Assembly (NCBI RefSeq): GCF_035222275.1
Contig: NC_085884.1
Location: 372,001 to 436,000, forward strand
Source of the DNA: Podospora bellae-mahoneyi
Taxonomy: Eukaryota > Ascomycota > Sordariomycetes > Sordariales > Podosporaceae
DNA length: 64,000 bases
Direction of reading: 5' to 3'
Program-made: the position numbers and the translations under genes
Shown here: positions 1 to 10,310 of the stretch, in pieces
How positions within the stretch are numbered: position 1 is the stretch's first letter
Layout of the letters: every line of letters begins with the position of its first letter
Notes under the pieces: model-generated
Told to the model about the DNA's origin: nothing
Seen by the model: the letters and a program-made list of their open reading frames with translations, nothing else
Database searches by the model: none

Positions 1-1002
1 GCCATGGTCCTGACCTCGGCCATGGAAAAGACCTCGCTTGCACTGCAAAATCTCGGCCGGTTGATATTCGCGCAGTGCTCGGAGGTGATCAATAACATGA
101 CCAGCAAGGGCTTGCCGCCGAACTTGTCGGCTGACGACCCCAGTCAGAGCTTTACGGCCAAGGGGTTTGATGTCACGATGGCGGGGTACATGGCTGAGCT
201 GTCGTATTTGACGAGACCGGTGAGCGCGAGTGTGCAGGTCGCCGAGATGGGGAATCAGAGCGTGAATTCTATGGCGTTGGTGGCGGGACGGTACGCGATG
301 GAGGGGGTGGAGATTTTGGGGCTGATGTGTGCTACTTATATGTGGGTCTTGTCCCAGGCTGTTGATTTGAGGGTGGTTCAGATGAGGTTCAGGGAGGAGG
401 TGAGGCTTTGGTTGCCGGGTTTGGTGAGGGATCATGTCTTTGGGGGGAGCGGTGCCGGGAGGGTGGAGGTGATTGAAAGGGTCGCGGGACGGTTGGGAGA
501 CATTATACTACAGAGGTGGGATGAACTCGCGCATCTGGACTTGAGGGAGAGGTGTGACAAGGTTGCGAAGGAGTCGATGGGGTGGTTGCTGGATGATGAG
601 CAACCCTTTTCGAAGGGGGAGATGGTGGATCGTTTCTTCTTGTCGGAGTACAGGACTGCCGTGAGAGAGTTTTTGGAGCAGCATTACAGGGAACAGCATG
701 ACATGTTTAGTGATCAGGGACAGGCGGGAGAATTTGTTGGTGAGGGCGGGAAGCTGGTGTATGAGTTTGTGAGGAAGGAGCTGGGAATCCCGCTGAACAG
801 AGGGGTAGAAGATCATCCGCCATTGCTGTTGAGGACCAGGGCAGAAGGAGAGAACGATCATGGTCACGGTAATGGCACTCAGGCGGATCCGAGAACCAAA
901 ATTTTGGGAACACAGGCCTCTAACATTTACGAGGCGTTGCGGAAGGGGGCGCTGCATGACCGTATCATGAAGTACGCAGAGGAGGCTCGTCTGTGGGCAT
1001 AA
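1..1002 (+). CDS. Phenylalanine/histidine ammonia-lyase family, C-terminal part (5' end outside window)
   Basis: Frame 1 is open from the first base to the TAA at 1000-1002 (333 residues). The motif AEMGNQSVNSMAL followed by R-x-A-x-E-x-VEIL is the conserved C-terminal block of aromatic amino acid ammonia-lyases (PAL/HAL), where Gln/Asn-rich residues help form the active site; AVDLR also matches this region. The MIO-forming Ala-Ser-Gly triad lies upstream, outside the window. Fungal family members are about 700 residues, so roughly half is missing. The ATG at base 4 is an internal Met, not the start. Expected reaction: non-oxidative deamination of Phe (or His/Tyr) to the unsaturated acid and ammonia; the substrate cannot be told from this half. 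Confidence 0.8.
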   Translation, partial: AMVLTSAMEKTSLALQNLGRLIFAQCSEVINNMTSKGLPPNLSADDPSQSFTAKGFDVTMAGYMAELSYLTRPVSASVQVAEMGNQSVNSMALVAGRYAMEGVEILGLMCATYMWVLSQAVDLRVVQMRFREEVRLWLPGLVRDHVFGGSGAGRVEVIERVAGRLGDIILQRWDELAHLDLRERCDKVAKESMGWLLDDEQPFSKGEMVDRFFLSEYRTAVREFLEQHYREQHDMFSDQGQAGEFVGEGGKLVYEFVRKELGIPLNRGVEDHPPLLLRTRAEGENDHGHGNGTQADPRTKILGTQASNIYEALRKGALHDRIMKYAEEARLWA

Positions 1003-1476
1003 GATGGAAATTATTAGCAAGTCGATAGACGGACAAATACACAAGCACGACAGGACAATTCCACTCAGAACTGGTCAATATTTTCCTGGAAAGATAATGC
1101 TTTGAGTAACCCTAACCCGAGATTGTTGTGCGCTCGGCCCCTAAAAGTTAAACTTTGACATGGCGTCAGTGAGGCTCATGCTCGCCTCTCTCTCTGGCGA
1201 CATTTCGAGTGCGACATTCCTCAACCGTCGAACCGAACAGCACCGAGTGTTCGTGGCACCAATCCAGACACATCGACAATGGCAAGCCCCACCAAAATCA
1301 TGAGATGAAGCGACTGGGGGCATTCTTAGCTTATCGCGTGGCATCGCATCAACGAGCCCCGTTTCTTACCACCAGCTGCCTGCTCTTTGTTTACCTGATA
1401 TTTTCCCTGGCCCATCCGCGACTCGCACACATCTTCCAACGACCACTCCCTCCGATCGGACTGGCTGACAGGCGCC
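1003..1476. other. Intergenic region between ammonia-lyase and anion transporter
   Basis: 474 bp that hold the 3' end of the lyase and the promoter/5' UTR of the downstream transporter. A short ORF from 1209 is open but unlike any family I know. A TAACCCTAACCC stretch at 1107-1118 is too short to be telomeric. Nothing else is supported. Confidence 0.5.
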
Positions 1477-2949
1477 ATGCCGACCTCAGTCCAAGATTAC
1501 CAGCCCGCCATGACATCTGGCACCACAGCCGTCGCCAATTTGGGCCTGATCACCTCCCGCCCAACGGGCCGGCAGGGCTCCATCAGCGACCCGGAGTCGG
1601 CCATGTCCACCATCACCGACCAGTGCGCCCCCCCAACCCCACCTTCTCCGCGAAGCCGCACCCCACCACCGCCGCCCCCACCCTGTCGCCGGCCCTCTGT
1701 CACCGTGTCCATGGTTCACGGCGACAGCGTCGATGAGCTAGGCGCGGAACCCCGTCTTGCTGTTCTCCATCGCATCCCGACTTACCTCCAACCTCCATTG
1801 CCATGGCGCGAACGATTGCTGCACTTCACCTTTGCCTGGTACACCGTCACCATGTCTACTTCTGGCATCGCCATGGTCATCGCCCTCACGCCCCATCGCT
1901 TCACTGGTCTCGGCACCATAGGGCTGGTCATCTTCCTCCTTGACCTCCTGGCGTTTTTGTTCATCACGGTGATGATCATCCTCCGGCTCGTCATGTACCA
2001 GCGCACCTTTCGGCGGGCGTTTACTCGACCCCACGAAGCGCTGTTTATATCCACCCTCTGGCTTTCCATCTGCGCCATGCTGCTCAACATTGACGAATAC
2101 GGACGGATATTTTTGAATCCGGCGGCATATTTACGACTTGCCCCGTTCATGAGAGTCGCTTTTTGGATCTACCTCGCTGTTACCTTTCTGTTTTCGGTCT
2201 TGCAGTATCACCTGCTGTTTACGGTCAAGGAAGAGAGACGGCTGTCGATTGATGCCATGACGCCGGCTTGGATCCTACCGATATTTCCGGTCATGTTGGC
2301 GGGCTCGTTGGCGGGTTCGTTGGCCAAGTCACAACCTGCTATTCAGGCTCTTGAGATGATATCTGCTGGGTTGGCGGCGCAGGGACTGGGAATATTGGTG
2401 TCGATGTTTTACTATTCGACCTATTTGTCAAGGCTGATGGCGTTTGGACTGCCGGTGCAGAGGCCGGGTATGTTTATTGCTGTTGGGCCACCGAGTTTTA
2501 CTTGCTCTGCGCTGGTGGCCATGGCGGGTGAGGTACCGAGGATATTGGTGGGCTTGCCGGCGATGGAGGTGATTACATTCAGTGGTGGAAATCCAGGGGT
2601 CAATATCCAGACTCTCGGGGCTGGAATACGGCTGTTGGCTATGACGACTGCGGTGTTCTTATGGGGGTTGAGCTTCTGGTTCTTTGCGAGCGCGACCACG
2701 GCGGTGGTGGCTGGGATGCCGGATAGGAAGTTTCATCTCAGTTGGTGGAGCTTTGTGTTTCCCAATGTTGGCTTCACGTTGGCGTGTATACGCATGGGGA
2801 GGGTGTTGGAAAGCGCGGGGATGCTGTGGTTCAGTACGGTCATGACGGTTTTGTTGGTGGTGGCTTGGGGGTTTATTGGGTTTCGGTGTGCGGTGGCCGT
2901 GCACAAGAGGGAGATTGTTTGGCCAGGGCATGATGAGGATTCTTTGTGA
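1477..2949 (+). CDS. Voltage-dependent anion channel/TDT family transporter (Mae1/Ssu1/SLAC1-like)
   Basis: A 490-residue single-exon protein. Residues ~1-100 are hydrophilic and proline-rich (run of Pro near residue 65), followed by about ten hydrophobic spans from residue ~117 on. The GPPSFTCSALVAMA loop and the FHLSWWSFVFPNVGFTLA segment late in the protein are hallmarks of the tellurite-resistance/dicarboxylate transporter family that includes yeast malate permease Mae1 and sulfite pump Ssu1. Role: plasma-membrane transport of C4-dicarboxylates or sulfite; which one cannot be decided here. The start is the first ATG of the open frame, after GGCGCC; a Met near residue 43 is an alternative. 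Confidence 0.8.
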   Translation: MPTSVQDYQPAMTSGTTAVANLGLITSRPTGRQGSISDPESAMSTITDQCAPPTPPSPRSRTPPPPPPPCRRPSVTVSMVHGDSVDELGAEPRLAVLHRIPTYLQPPLPWRERLLHFTFAWYTVTMSTSGIAMVIALTPHRFTGLGTIGLVIFLLDLLAFLFITVMIILRLVMYQRTFRRAFTRPHEALFISTLWLSICAMLLNIDEYGRIFLNPAAYLRLAPFMRVAFWIYLAVTFLFSVLQYHLLFTVKEERRLSIDAMTPAWILPIFPVMLAGSLAGSLAKSQPAIQALEMISAGLAAQGLGILVSMFYYSTYLSRLMAFGLPVQRPGMFIAVGPPSFTCSALVAMAGEVPRILVGLPAMEVITFSGGNPGVNIQTLGAGIRLLAMTTAVFLWGLSFWFFASATTAVVAGMPDRKFHLSWWSFVFPNVGFTLACIRMGRVLESAGMLWFSTVMTVLLVVAWGFIGFRCAVAVHKREIVWPGHDEDSL

Positions 2950-3376
2950 TGCCCTGAATGCCGGGTATATTTGTCCCAAATATGAAGAAAGTTGACACGT
3001 ACAGAATACCACGAATTAAATGGCTCTCAATTAGCTCTCGATGCTAATGTTCAGTTCCAAGCCGGGCAGTCGGAGAGCGTTTGTCTTGACACCGGTTATC
3101 CACGGTCAGCCATCTATGTCGCTTCACGTGCTCTTTGAAGAGCTGTCAGGAGGGGATCTGCGGGGGATGGGAATTTATTTGCAAGGGCAAGTGGCAAACC
3201 CCGCTTCGAATGTGAACGCGGAGGCGCCAAGACTGGGGAAGTTGCCGAGGTCTTTGTCCCAATCGAGAGGTCTTCAATCCTCAAAACACTCGGCGCCTCA
3301 ACAGGTTGAGAAGAGACCTACGAACTCGAGCTCTTCCCACACACAGCAGGGCAATCCGGACGAGAGCATCATCAGC

Positions 3377-4156
3377 ATGGCGTCTATTTCTCTCGGTGCG
3401 TTCCAGCTCTATTGGGCTTCCATTGTCCGAACATACAGCCCTGGTCAGATCGAGTTCTTTGGCAGTCTTGCTGTTCAGCTGCTCTTCTTCTGGGTCCCTG
3501 CCATCGCCTATACCGCTCTCGACTACATCCTGCCCAGTTTCTCAGCTAGGCACAAACTGCAACCGGCACCAAAACAACCGACATGGAAAGAAATAAAACA
3601 TTGCGCCTATATCGTCGGCCGGAACCAACTCATGAACACAGTATTTGCTCTCTTGATGCTGGCTAGATCCCACTACACCGGGAATCCCTCGAGCTTCCAA
3701 ATCACAGAGACTCCTCCAACTCTCAATATCTTCCTCCGGGACTTTCTCATCAGTTGGATCGTGAGGGAGATCTCCTTCTATTACGTCCATCGACTGTTCC
3801 ACACACCCCGATTCTACAAGATGATTCACAAGGTCCACCACGAATTCATCGCACCTGTTGCTCTGGCAGCGCAGTATGCCCATCCGATCGAGCAAGTGGT
3901 GGCAAACACGCTGCCCGTCGTCATGGCCCCTATCTTGTTGAGGACTCACATCTTGACATTCTGGGCATTTTTGAGCTGGCAGCTCATCGAGACGAGCACT
4001 GTGCACAGTGGCTACGACTTCTTTGGTGCCATTGCCAAGGGTCATGATGTCCACCACGAGAAGTTTGTTGTCAACTATGGAGCGTACGGGTGGATGGACT
4101 GGCTGCATGGGACGGGCCCGAAGCAGAGGCCCATGTCGAAGAACAAGAGGAATTGA
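3377..4156 (+). CDS. Sterol desaturase/fatty acid hydroxylase superfamily protein (Erg25-like)
   Basis: From the ATG at 3377 the protein is 259 residues with several membrane spans and the di-iron histidine clusters of the family: HRLFH (HX3H), HKVHH (HX2HH) and HDVHHEKF (HX2HH). These ligate the metal centre of ER-membrane C-4 methylsterol oxidases, sterol desaturases and fatty acid hydroxylases. The frame stays open upstream to an ATG at 3041, but those 112 residues are low-complexity and unlike the family, so I read them as 5' UTR; 259 residues is close to the usual length. No intron is needed. Not necessarily the housekeeping Erg25; a paralogue acting on another lipid is equally possible. 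Confidence 0.8.
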   Translation: MASISLGAFQLYWASIVRTYSPGQIEFFGSLAVQLLFFWVPAIAYTALDYILPSFSARHKLQPAPKQPTWKEIKHCAYIVGRNQLMNTVFALLMLARSHYTGNPSSFQITETPPTLNIFLRDFLISWIVREISFYYVHRLFHTPRFYKMIHKVHHEFIAPVALAAQYAHPIEQVVANTLPVVMAPILLRTHILTFWAFLSWQLIETSTVHSGYDFFGAIAKGHDVHHEKFVVNYGAYGWMDWLHGTGPKQRPMSKNKRN

Positions 4157-4701
4157 GATGGTGGCGGATCAACGGGAGCTGAAGCCTTTTGTGTTCTCCA
4201 ACAATGACTTGGATCGTTGATGTCATTTGGATGAACAGACAAGAATGCACATTTATTTTGAGATTGATCGGAGTTACATACGTCTGTGACCTCGGGGTAG
4301 GATGCACCGTCCGCCAAGCCCGCTACAAGACTGGCGATATCCAACAACCTGGTTTCCCTCAGCCCGCGATCACACCATCAGGACACGCCTCAAGGTGGCA
4401 TTCCTCCGTGCTCGCCTAACTAGCCCTCTATAGGATGCAGTTTTATCCGCGAATTGTCTAGACAAGACGTAACGGGGAGCGGTGGCTCATGTCACTCCGG
4501 GGGTTGACAGCGACCCTTGCAACCCGGGACGGAGGTTCCCCTTCCGACATTACAACATCTTGTGTACATACCTCAGGTGCAACGGTCCGGTGGCCGCTAT
4601 AATAAGACATCGTGATACGCATCGCTTTTAAATGTTTTGGTTCCTATTGTTCATCCATCCTTTGACGCCTGGGCGTTGATCAGAGCTCCAGCAAAGACAC
4701 G
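4157..4701. other. Intergenic region upstream of the mannanase
   Basis: 545 bp; mannanase promoter on the right side. Apart from the TATA-like box listed separately I see nothing. ORFs here are short and lack family features. Confidence 0.5.
4598..4606 (+). promoter_or_regulatory. TATA-like box of the GH26 mannanase gene
   Basis: TATAATAAG about 100 bp before the mannanase ATG at 4702, a distance common for fungal TATA genes. Confidence 0.35.
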
Positions 4702-6167
4702 ATGGTCAAGCTCCTCGACATCGGGCTCTTCGCCCTGGCCCTGGCCAGCAGCGCTGTTGCGAAGCCTTGCAAGCCTCGTGATGGCCCCGTGACCTACGAG
4801 GCCGAAGATGCCATCCTCACCGGCACCACCGTCGACACAGCTCAGGCAGGCTATACCGGCCGTGGCTACGTCACCGGCTTCGACGAGGGCTCCGACAAGA
4901 TCACCTTCCAGATCAGCTCCGCCACCACTAAGCTCTACGACCTCTCCATCCGGTACGCCGCCATCTACGGTGACAAGCGCACCAACGTCATCCTCAACAA
5001 CGGTGCCGTCAGCGAGGTCTTCTTCCCCGCCGGTGACTCTTTTACTTCTGTCGCCGCCGGCCAGGTCCTCCTCAACGCCGGACAAAACACCATCGACATC
5101 GTCAACAACTGGGGATGGTACCTCATCGACTCCATCACCCTCACCCCCTCCGCCCCTCGCCCCCCCCACGACATCAACCCCAACCTCAACAACCCCAACG
5201 CCGACACCAACGCCAAGAAGCTCTACTCCTACCTCCGCTCTGTCTACGGCAACAAGATCATCTCTGGCCAGCAGGAGCTCCACCACGCCGAGTGGATCAG
5301 ACAGCAAACCGGCAAGACTCCCGCGCTGGTGGCTGTCGATCTGATGGATTACTCCCCCTCCCGCGTCGAGCGTGGCACCACCAGCCATGCCGTCGAGGAC
5401 GCCATCGCCCACCACAACGCAGGCGGTATCGTTTCTGTCCTCTGGCACTGGAACGCTCCCGTCGGTCTGTATGACACCGAAGAGAACAAGTGGTGGTCCG
5501 GCTTCTACACTCGGGCTACCGACTTTGACATTGCCGCCACGTTGGCCAACCCCCAGGGTGCGAACTACACTCTTCTCATCAGGGACATTGACGCGATTGC
5601 TGTCCAGCTCAAGAGGCTGGAGGCTGCTGGTGTTCCGGTCTTGTGGAGACCTCTCCACGAGGCGGAGGGTGGTTGGTTCTGGTGGGGAGCCAAGGGGCCG
5701 GAGCCGGCGAAGCAGCTTTGGGATATCTTGTATGAGCGTCTGACGGTGCACCATGGCTTGGATAATTTGATTTGGGTGTGGAATTCGATTTTGGAGGATT
5801 GGTATCCGGGTGATGATACGGTTGATATCTTGTCGGCCGATGTGTATGCGCAGGGCAATGGGGTAAGTTTTTGTCTCCGAACTGAAGATGGTGTGGGATG
5901 ATGCTGACATTTTGATAGCCCATGTCGACTCAGTACAATGAGTTGGTCGCCCTCGGCAGGGATAAGAAGATGATTGCTGCTGCAGAGGTTGGCGCTGCCC
6001 CTTTGCCCGGCTTGTTGCAGGCTTACCAGGCCAACTGGCTGTGGTTTGCTGTTTGGGGTGATGACTTTATCAACAACCCCAGCTGGAACACGGTTGCTGT
6101 TCTCAACGAGATCTACAATAGCGACTATGTGTTGACGCTGGATGAGATTCAGGGGTGGAGGAGTTAG
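4702..6167 (+). CDS. Secreted endo-beta-1,4-mannanase, CBM35-GH26
   Basis: Exons 4702-5862 and 5919-6167, intron 5863-5918 (GTAAGT...GATAG, phase 0), give 469 residues. Residues 1-20 are a signal peptide (cleavage near AVA-KPC). Residues ~28-150 form a CBM35 (starts VTYEAEDA, ends before a Pro/Asn-rich linker). GH26 follows: the acid/base Glu is E320 in WRPLHEAEGGWFW and the nucleophile E410 in IAAAEVG, i.e. 300 and 390 after removing the signal. These are the catalytic positions I recall for Podospora anserina PaMan26A, and much of the sequence matches my memory of that enzyme. It hydrolyses mannan/glucomannan outside the cell. The splice restores the C-terminal barrel strand; without it the nucleophile is lost. 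Confidence 0.92.
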
Positions 6168-6457
6168 TAACTTGAACAAAGACATCCGAGCTGCCAACCA
6201 GCTATGTACATACTGGTCTGTTCAATACAAGAATAAGCATCGCCACTTTAGGGATAGACAGTCGTCTGCTGGATGTTAGTGCGAGCCATTCAGCCGCGCC
6301 CAGAACACCTTTATGCAAGTCTATCACTTGGGCGCTGCCAACTGCTGATAGGTGTTACACACTCATGAGCGTACCATTTCTCACCACAGAACCCCGCATT
6401 TCGTCTTCAACCCTCAACAACGCTCTCCTCGTCAGCACACGCCGACAAAACCACAAT

Positions 6458-8309
6458 ATGGAGACTCTCAAGCCCTTCCTCGCCCCCCCCCCTCTCAACC
6501 TCCCCCCAACAACCCTCGTCCCCCTCGCTCTTCTCTTCCTGCTCACCACATTCATCATCATCCCCACTCTCATCCAATACCACCGCCTCTCTCACATCCC
6601 CGGCCCCCTCCTCAACTCCCTCACGTCTTTGGTGTACGCCCGGCGCACCCTCAAACCCGGTTCGGCTCAATACGTCTATGACCTCTGCAGGCAATACGGC
6701 CCCCTGGTGCGCGTAACCCCCAACATTGTGGTGTTCTCCGACGCGGCCACATTCCGCCATGTGTGCTCCCACAAAGCAAAATACACAAAAGGGCTCTGGT
6801 TCGAGTTCTCCCGTTGGGATCTCAAAAGGTGGTCGTGCATAGCCATGCGAGACAACGAATCAAGAAAAGAGAGAAAAAACAAGCTCATTCCTGCTGTAAG
6901 CGCCCTCCTCCCCATCCCCTCCTGACAAACAAGATAAGAGGGGGGAAGGGTTAACAAAAGCAATCAGTGGTCCGGTGCTGGGTTAGCAGCGATGGAAAAG
7001 AGAGTCGATCAACAAGTCGGGGCTTTTATCGACTTGGTTGAGCGGAAGTATGTCTCGGGTGGTTCCGACACAAAACCAATGGAGTTTGGACACCGGGCGC
7101 AGTTTTTTACTCTGGATGTTGCCACGTCGGTGACGTTCGGACGGCCGTTTGGGTTTTTGGATAGGGACGGGGATGTGAACCGGTATTTGGAGATTACGGA
7201 GGCTATGCTGCCGATGTTTGGGGTTTTGGGGGCGCTGCCGCAGTTGGTGTATGCGATGCATACTTGGCCTTTGAGGAAGATGATGCCGGGGGCGGGGGAT
7301 AAGGTGGGTTTTGGGGTTTTGATGAGGTGAGTTCCTTTGTCTAGGAAAGGGGGGAAATGGGATGGTTGCTGATAAGGGGTTAGGTTTGCGGAGGAGGAGG
7401 TGAGGAAGCGGGTTGAGGGCGGTGCGGAGGAGAAGGGAGAGAGGGATTTGATAAGGAGTTATTTGGACAGTGGGATTGAGGCGGAGGATGTGGTGCAGGA
7501 GTGTATCACGCTTGTGTGAGTGAGTCCCTCGACGGGAGCAGTACCGAGCTGATGAAGATAGTGTTGCTGGGTCTGAGACGACGTCCGTTGTCCTCCGCAT
7601 GACGCTTCTTGCCCTGCTGACCACACCCGAAGCCTACCGTAAACTCCAGGCCGAGATCGACGCCTTCTTCAAAGAATATGACTCTGAAGAAGTCATCAGC
7701 TACACCGACACCAAGGAGCTCAAGTATCTATGGGCAGTCATCCACGAGACGATGCGCATCTGGCCCAATGGTGCTGGGCTGAGCTTCAGCAAGCAAGTGC
7801 CTGATACGGGGGATACCATTCACGGCTATTATCTTCCCAAGGGGTATGTATGCTTTTCTTGACTGTCATGAAGCCTTTAATCCTGACGACTTCACCACAG
7901 AACCGAGATCGCACAATGCATGTTAGGGATCACCAGAGACAAAACCGTATTCAGCCCAGATGTTGACATCTGGCGGCCTGAGCGTTGGTTAGAGGCAACT
8001 CCAGAACAACACGACGAGATGTGGGCAGCCGTGGAACTAGGCTTCAGCACAGGAAAGTATATCTGTCTGGGGAAACAGGTTGGGTTGATGGAACTTGGAA
8101 AGTGGTTCACCGAGGTATGTCTCTCTGACCCGGGTGACCGTCAGTGGTCAGGATGATCCAGGGCTGCATCGCTAATAGTTAGACAGATCTTTCGACGCTA
8201 CGATATTGCCCCTGTCAACAAAGCCTCACCGCTCAAGTTGGTGGATGGGGTTACTTGGTTGTCATCAGACTTTTGGATTAGACTCACAAGAAGAAATAAG
8301 CAAGTGTAA
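6458..8309 (+). CDS. Cytochrome P450 monooxygenase (pisatin-demethylase-like), six exons
   Basis: Exons 6458-6895, 6968-7326, 7384-7515, 7562-7843, 7901-8114, 8187-8309, all with GT-AG borders and compatible phases, give 515 residues. An N-terminal membrane anchor (~residues 15-37) is followed by the IPGP hinge. Key motifs: I-helix AGSETTS, K-helix HETMR (ExxR), PERW, and heme loop FSTGKYICLG with the Cys ligand; Lys replaces the more common Arg at GxR. The segment FSRWDLKRWS...NKLIPA and the overall pattern resemble CYP57-like pisatin demethylases and other fungal class II P450s of the ER. Substrate unknown. No partner biosynthetic genes sit beside it, so a detoxification role is as likely as biosynthesis. 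Confidence 0.85.
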
Positions 8310-9500
8310 TGCCGGATTTCCACATAGCGCTTCATCGTGCCCGACCCGAAATCTGACCTTTTATTATTTCACACTGCTTAATCGGGGAGTTAAAGAAAGT
8401 AGCAGGCAATACCTAGCGTCTGACCTCTCGTGTAAGCCTCCTCCGATCACTCCACGTCTTCAATGTTCACTTCGGCCGTCTCAGCATCTTCCATCTCCAC
8501 TTCCTCGACGACGTGTTCAGGGTTATAGTGATCGTTATGCCAGAATTTCCTCTCTAATGGTAGTGTCAGCACTTCAACTGGGATAACAGAAATGAGTTCT
8601 TGTCGCTCTACCTACCTTCATCCGTTATTCTAGGGCTAAGCATCCACTCTCTACCCCGCCTAATGTGAGAGAGAGAGAGAGCTACATCCCTAGTAGGGTA
8701 CCCCTTCGGTGAACAGAACATTGATGGCAGGACACATGCGTGGGAGGTAGTGCCCACATGTGTGCTTTTGTCGATGTCAAGATAAGTTCCAAGCGAATTT
8801 TCCGAGTCGCGGCGCTACTGGCGCTGTTCCCGAACGAGCTTTCTCAAACTGGTTTCCAGAGAGCCTAATCTGGGGTGGCCTGACCACTTCTGCTCTTCGG
8901 ATGAACCGGGGCTCTCCTCAGTCTTTGGATTGTGGGAGCTGAAAAGCCGGATTTCATGGATGACCTTGCTTACAAGTCCAGGGTGTTTCGATATGATCTT
9001 TGGCTCTGGCGATTGCCAGCTCCTCCACGGTGTAGTTGCCCATACATAATCGGTGCGGCGGCTCAAACAAATCTATATAGGGCTTAAACCACATGCACAC
9101 GGCCTGGTACGTGCTTTTGGAGGCTTAGATAGGTATGTGTTGAACGGAAAGGGAAACCGGGGACAGCAAAGTGGGAGATGTTGGATCCGCGTCTGATTCG
9201 TCAACATGAAATGTTGAACTTGACCCTCTAAGGCTGTGAGAGAGATGGAATATTTGATTGGTATAGCTGCTGGAAATCGGGGCCGAGCTGTCTAAATATA
9301 GTAGGTACATGGAGCTGTAAGAGGCGGAGCAGTGAGCAGAGGCAACAAAGCGAGCTACCCAAAGGAGGGCAAAGAACCAAAGGAAACGGCCTGCAGTCAA
9401 GGAAAAAGCCAACAAAACCTTCAAGTCAAATTCTTGCTTATTTGCCAGCGGGCTTAAGTGGGTTTCACTGGAAGATCAAAATGCTTGCTGTGTAATAGAT
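8310..9500. other. Gene-poor intergenic stretch
   Basis: About 1.2 kb without a credible coding region. A short GA-repeat (GAGAGAGAGAGAG) lies near 8667-8681. ORFs on both strands are short, and the signal-peptide-like one on the minus strand (9125-9424) has no ATG. Confidence 0.45.
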
Positions 9501-9554
9501 AGGGCCAGCTATGCTCTCTCTTGACTGTACACGCAAATGGCCAAACACGAAGAA

Positions 9555-9672
9555 AATCACAAGATACCTCTGCCTTGCCAGATGGTTCGTCTGTGACAAT
9601 TGTTCAGAAGTACCTTCAACCAGTATGTATCCCTTTCAGAGGTTCTGGATAGGGGTTCGTCACACCTGGGTC
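9555..9672. repeat. Degenerate fragment of the LTR-like repeat
   Basis: The stretch from AATCACAAGATAC to GGGGTTCGTCAC matches the right part of the element at 37131-37525 (same orientation): TTCAGAAGTA-CCTTCAACCAGTAT, CCCTTTCAGAGGTTCTG, AGGGGTTCGTCA. It is the reverse complement of the copies near 32.6 and 47.3 kb. It is shortened and diverged, and merges into AT-rich DNA on its right side. Confidence 0.65.
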
Positions 9673-9689
9673 TTACCTGGCACCTATTA

Positions 9690-9925
9690 TGTGCCACACG
9701 TTAACAACTTTTAAAATAATTATTTCCGTTAAAGTAAACAAAGCGAGAATTAAACTCGTAATTTCGAACTGCTTTCGGGACGAAATTATCGATTCTAAAT
9801 ACCAATCCGTAGACTTCTTCTAAGTACTTAAAGTAAAGCACGGGTATTTAGTTTGGTTTATATATAAGCGGCTTAAATAGCAGTGTGTTATTCTCGGTAC
9901 TCCGCATAAACCGTTGGCTTTTTAT
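9690..9925. other. AT-rich tract, probably RIP-mutated DNA
   Basis: Long runs rich in A and T (TTTTAAAATAATTATTTCC onward) beside the repeat fragment, in contrast to GC-richer genes around. In ascomycetes such tracts are usually old transposon DNA mutated C to T by RIP. No coding frame is visible. Confidence 0.45.
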
Positions 9926-9926
9926 T

Positions 9927-10310
9927 ATGTCTTCGGATGTTGTGACCTTCCGTCAAGATAGCTCGAAAAGAGACTCCCAGGGAAGCTCCTCTCGTAGGTG
10001 GGAGGTTCCTGGGGAGGCTCCCGGTGGCAGACTTGGTGAGGCCCTGGGACACTTCTCAGAGGAATGTCCCGCCGAGGGGTACGGAGGAGCCCAGGGACAG
10101 TTCCCAGAGGAATATCCTGTCGCGAAGGCCTTGCCGAGTCTCCGGCTTGTGGCTTCCGGAGGTGGAAGCCGGGGCGAGGACTCTAACGGAGAGTCCTCAT
10201 GAAAAAGAAAGAGAAAAAAAGAAAGGGGCGATCACCGAATACAAAGGATGTGAACTGTGTGGTATGGTGAATGAATGCTGGGGAGCTTCGCGAGAAAGCT
10301 CCCGGTAGAG
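9927..10310. repeat. GC-rich block of short inverted repeats (hairpins)
   Basis: A GC-rich block between AT-rich flanks with perfect short inverted repeats: 10176-10184/10190-10198 (GAGGACTCT, 5-nt loop), 10281-10288/10296-10303 (GGGAGCTT, 7-nt loop), and 10142-10148/10166-10172 (CCGGCTT). A 91-codon frame (9927-10202) runs through it, rich in Gly, Glu and Ser, without a known domain; its composition may simply reflect the hairpins. It may be a non-autonomous mobile element or the relic of one. Confidence 0.45.

Noticed and set aside
1107-1118. TAACCCTAACCC as an internal telomere repeat
   Set aside because: Only two units, in an ordinary intergenic region.
3041-3376. N-terminal extension of the sterol-desaturase-like protein
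   Set aside because: Low-complexity residues unlike the family; the start at 3377 gives the usual length.
4651-5910. 419-codon minus-strand ORF opposite the mannanase
   Set aside because: Val/Gly/Asp-rich mirror of a GC-rich gene; no domain, and the plus strand encodes a clear CBM35-GH26 enzyme.
9125-9424. Minus-strand ORF with a signal-peptide-like start
   Set aside because: It begins with TTG, there is no ATG or splice evidence, and the rest is featureless.
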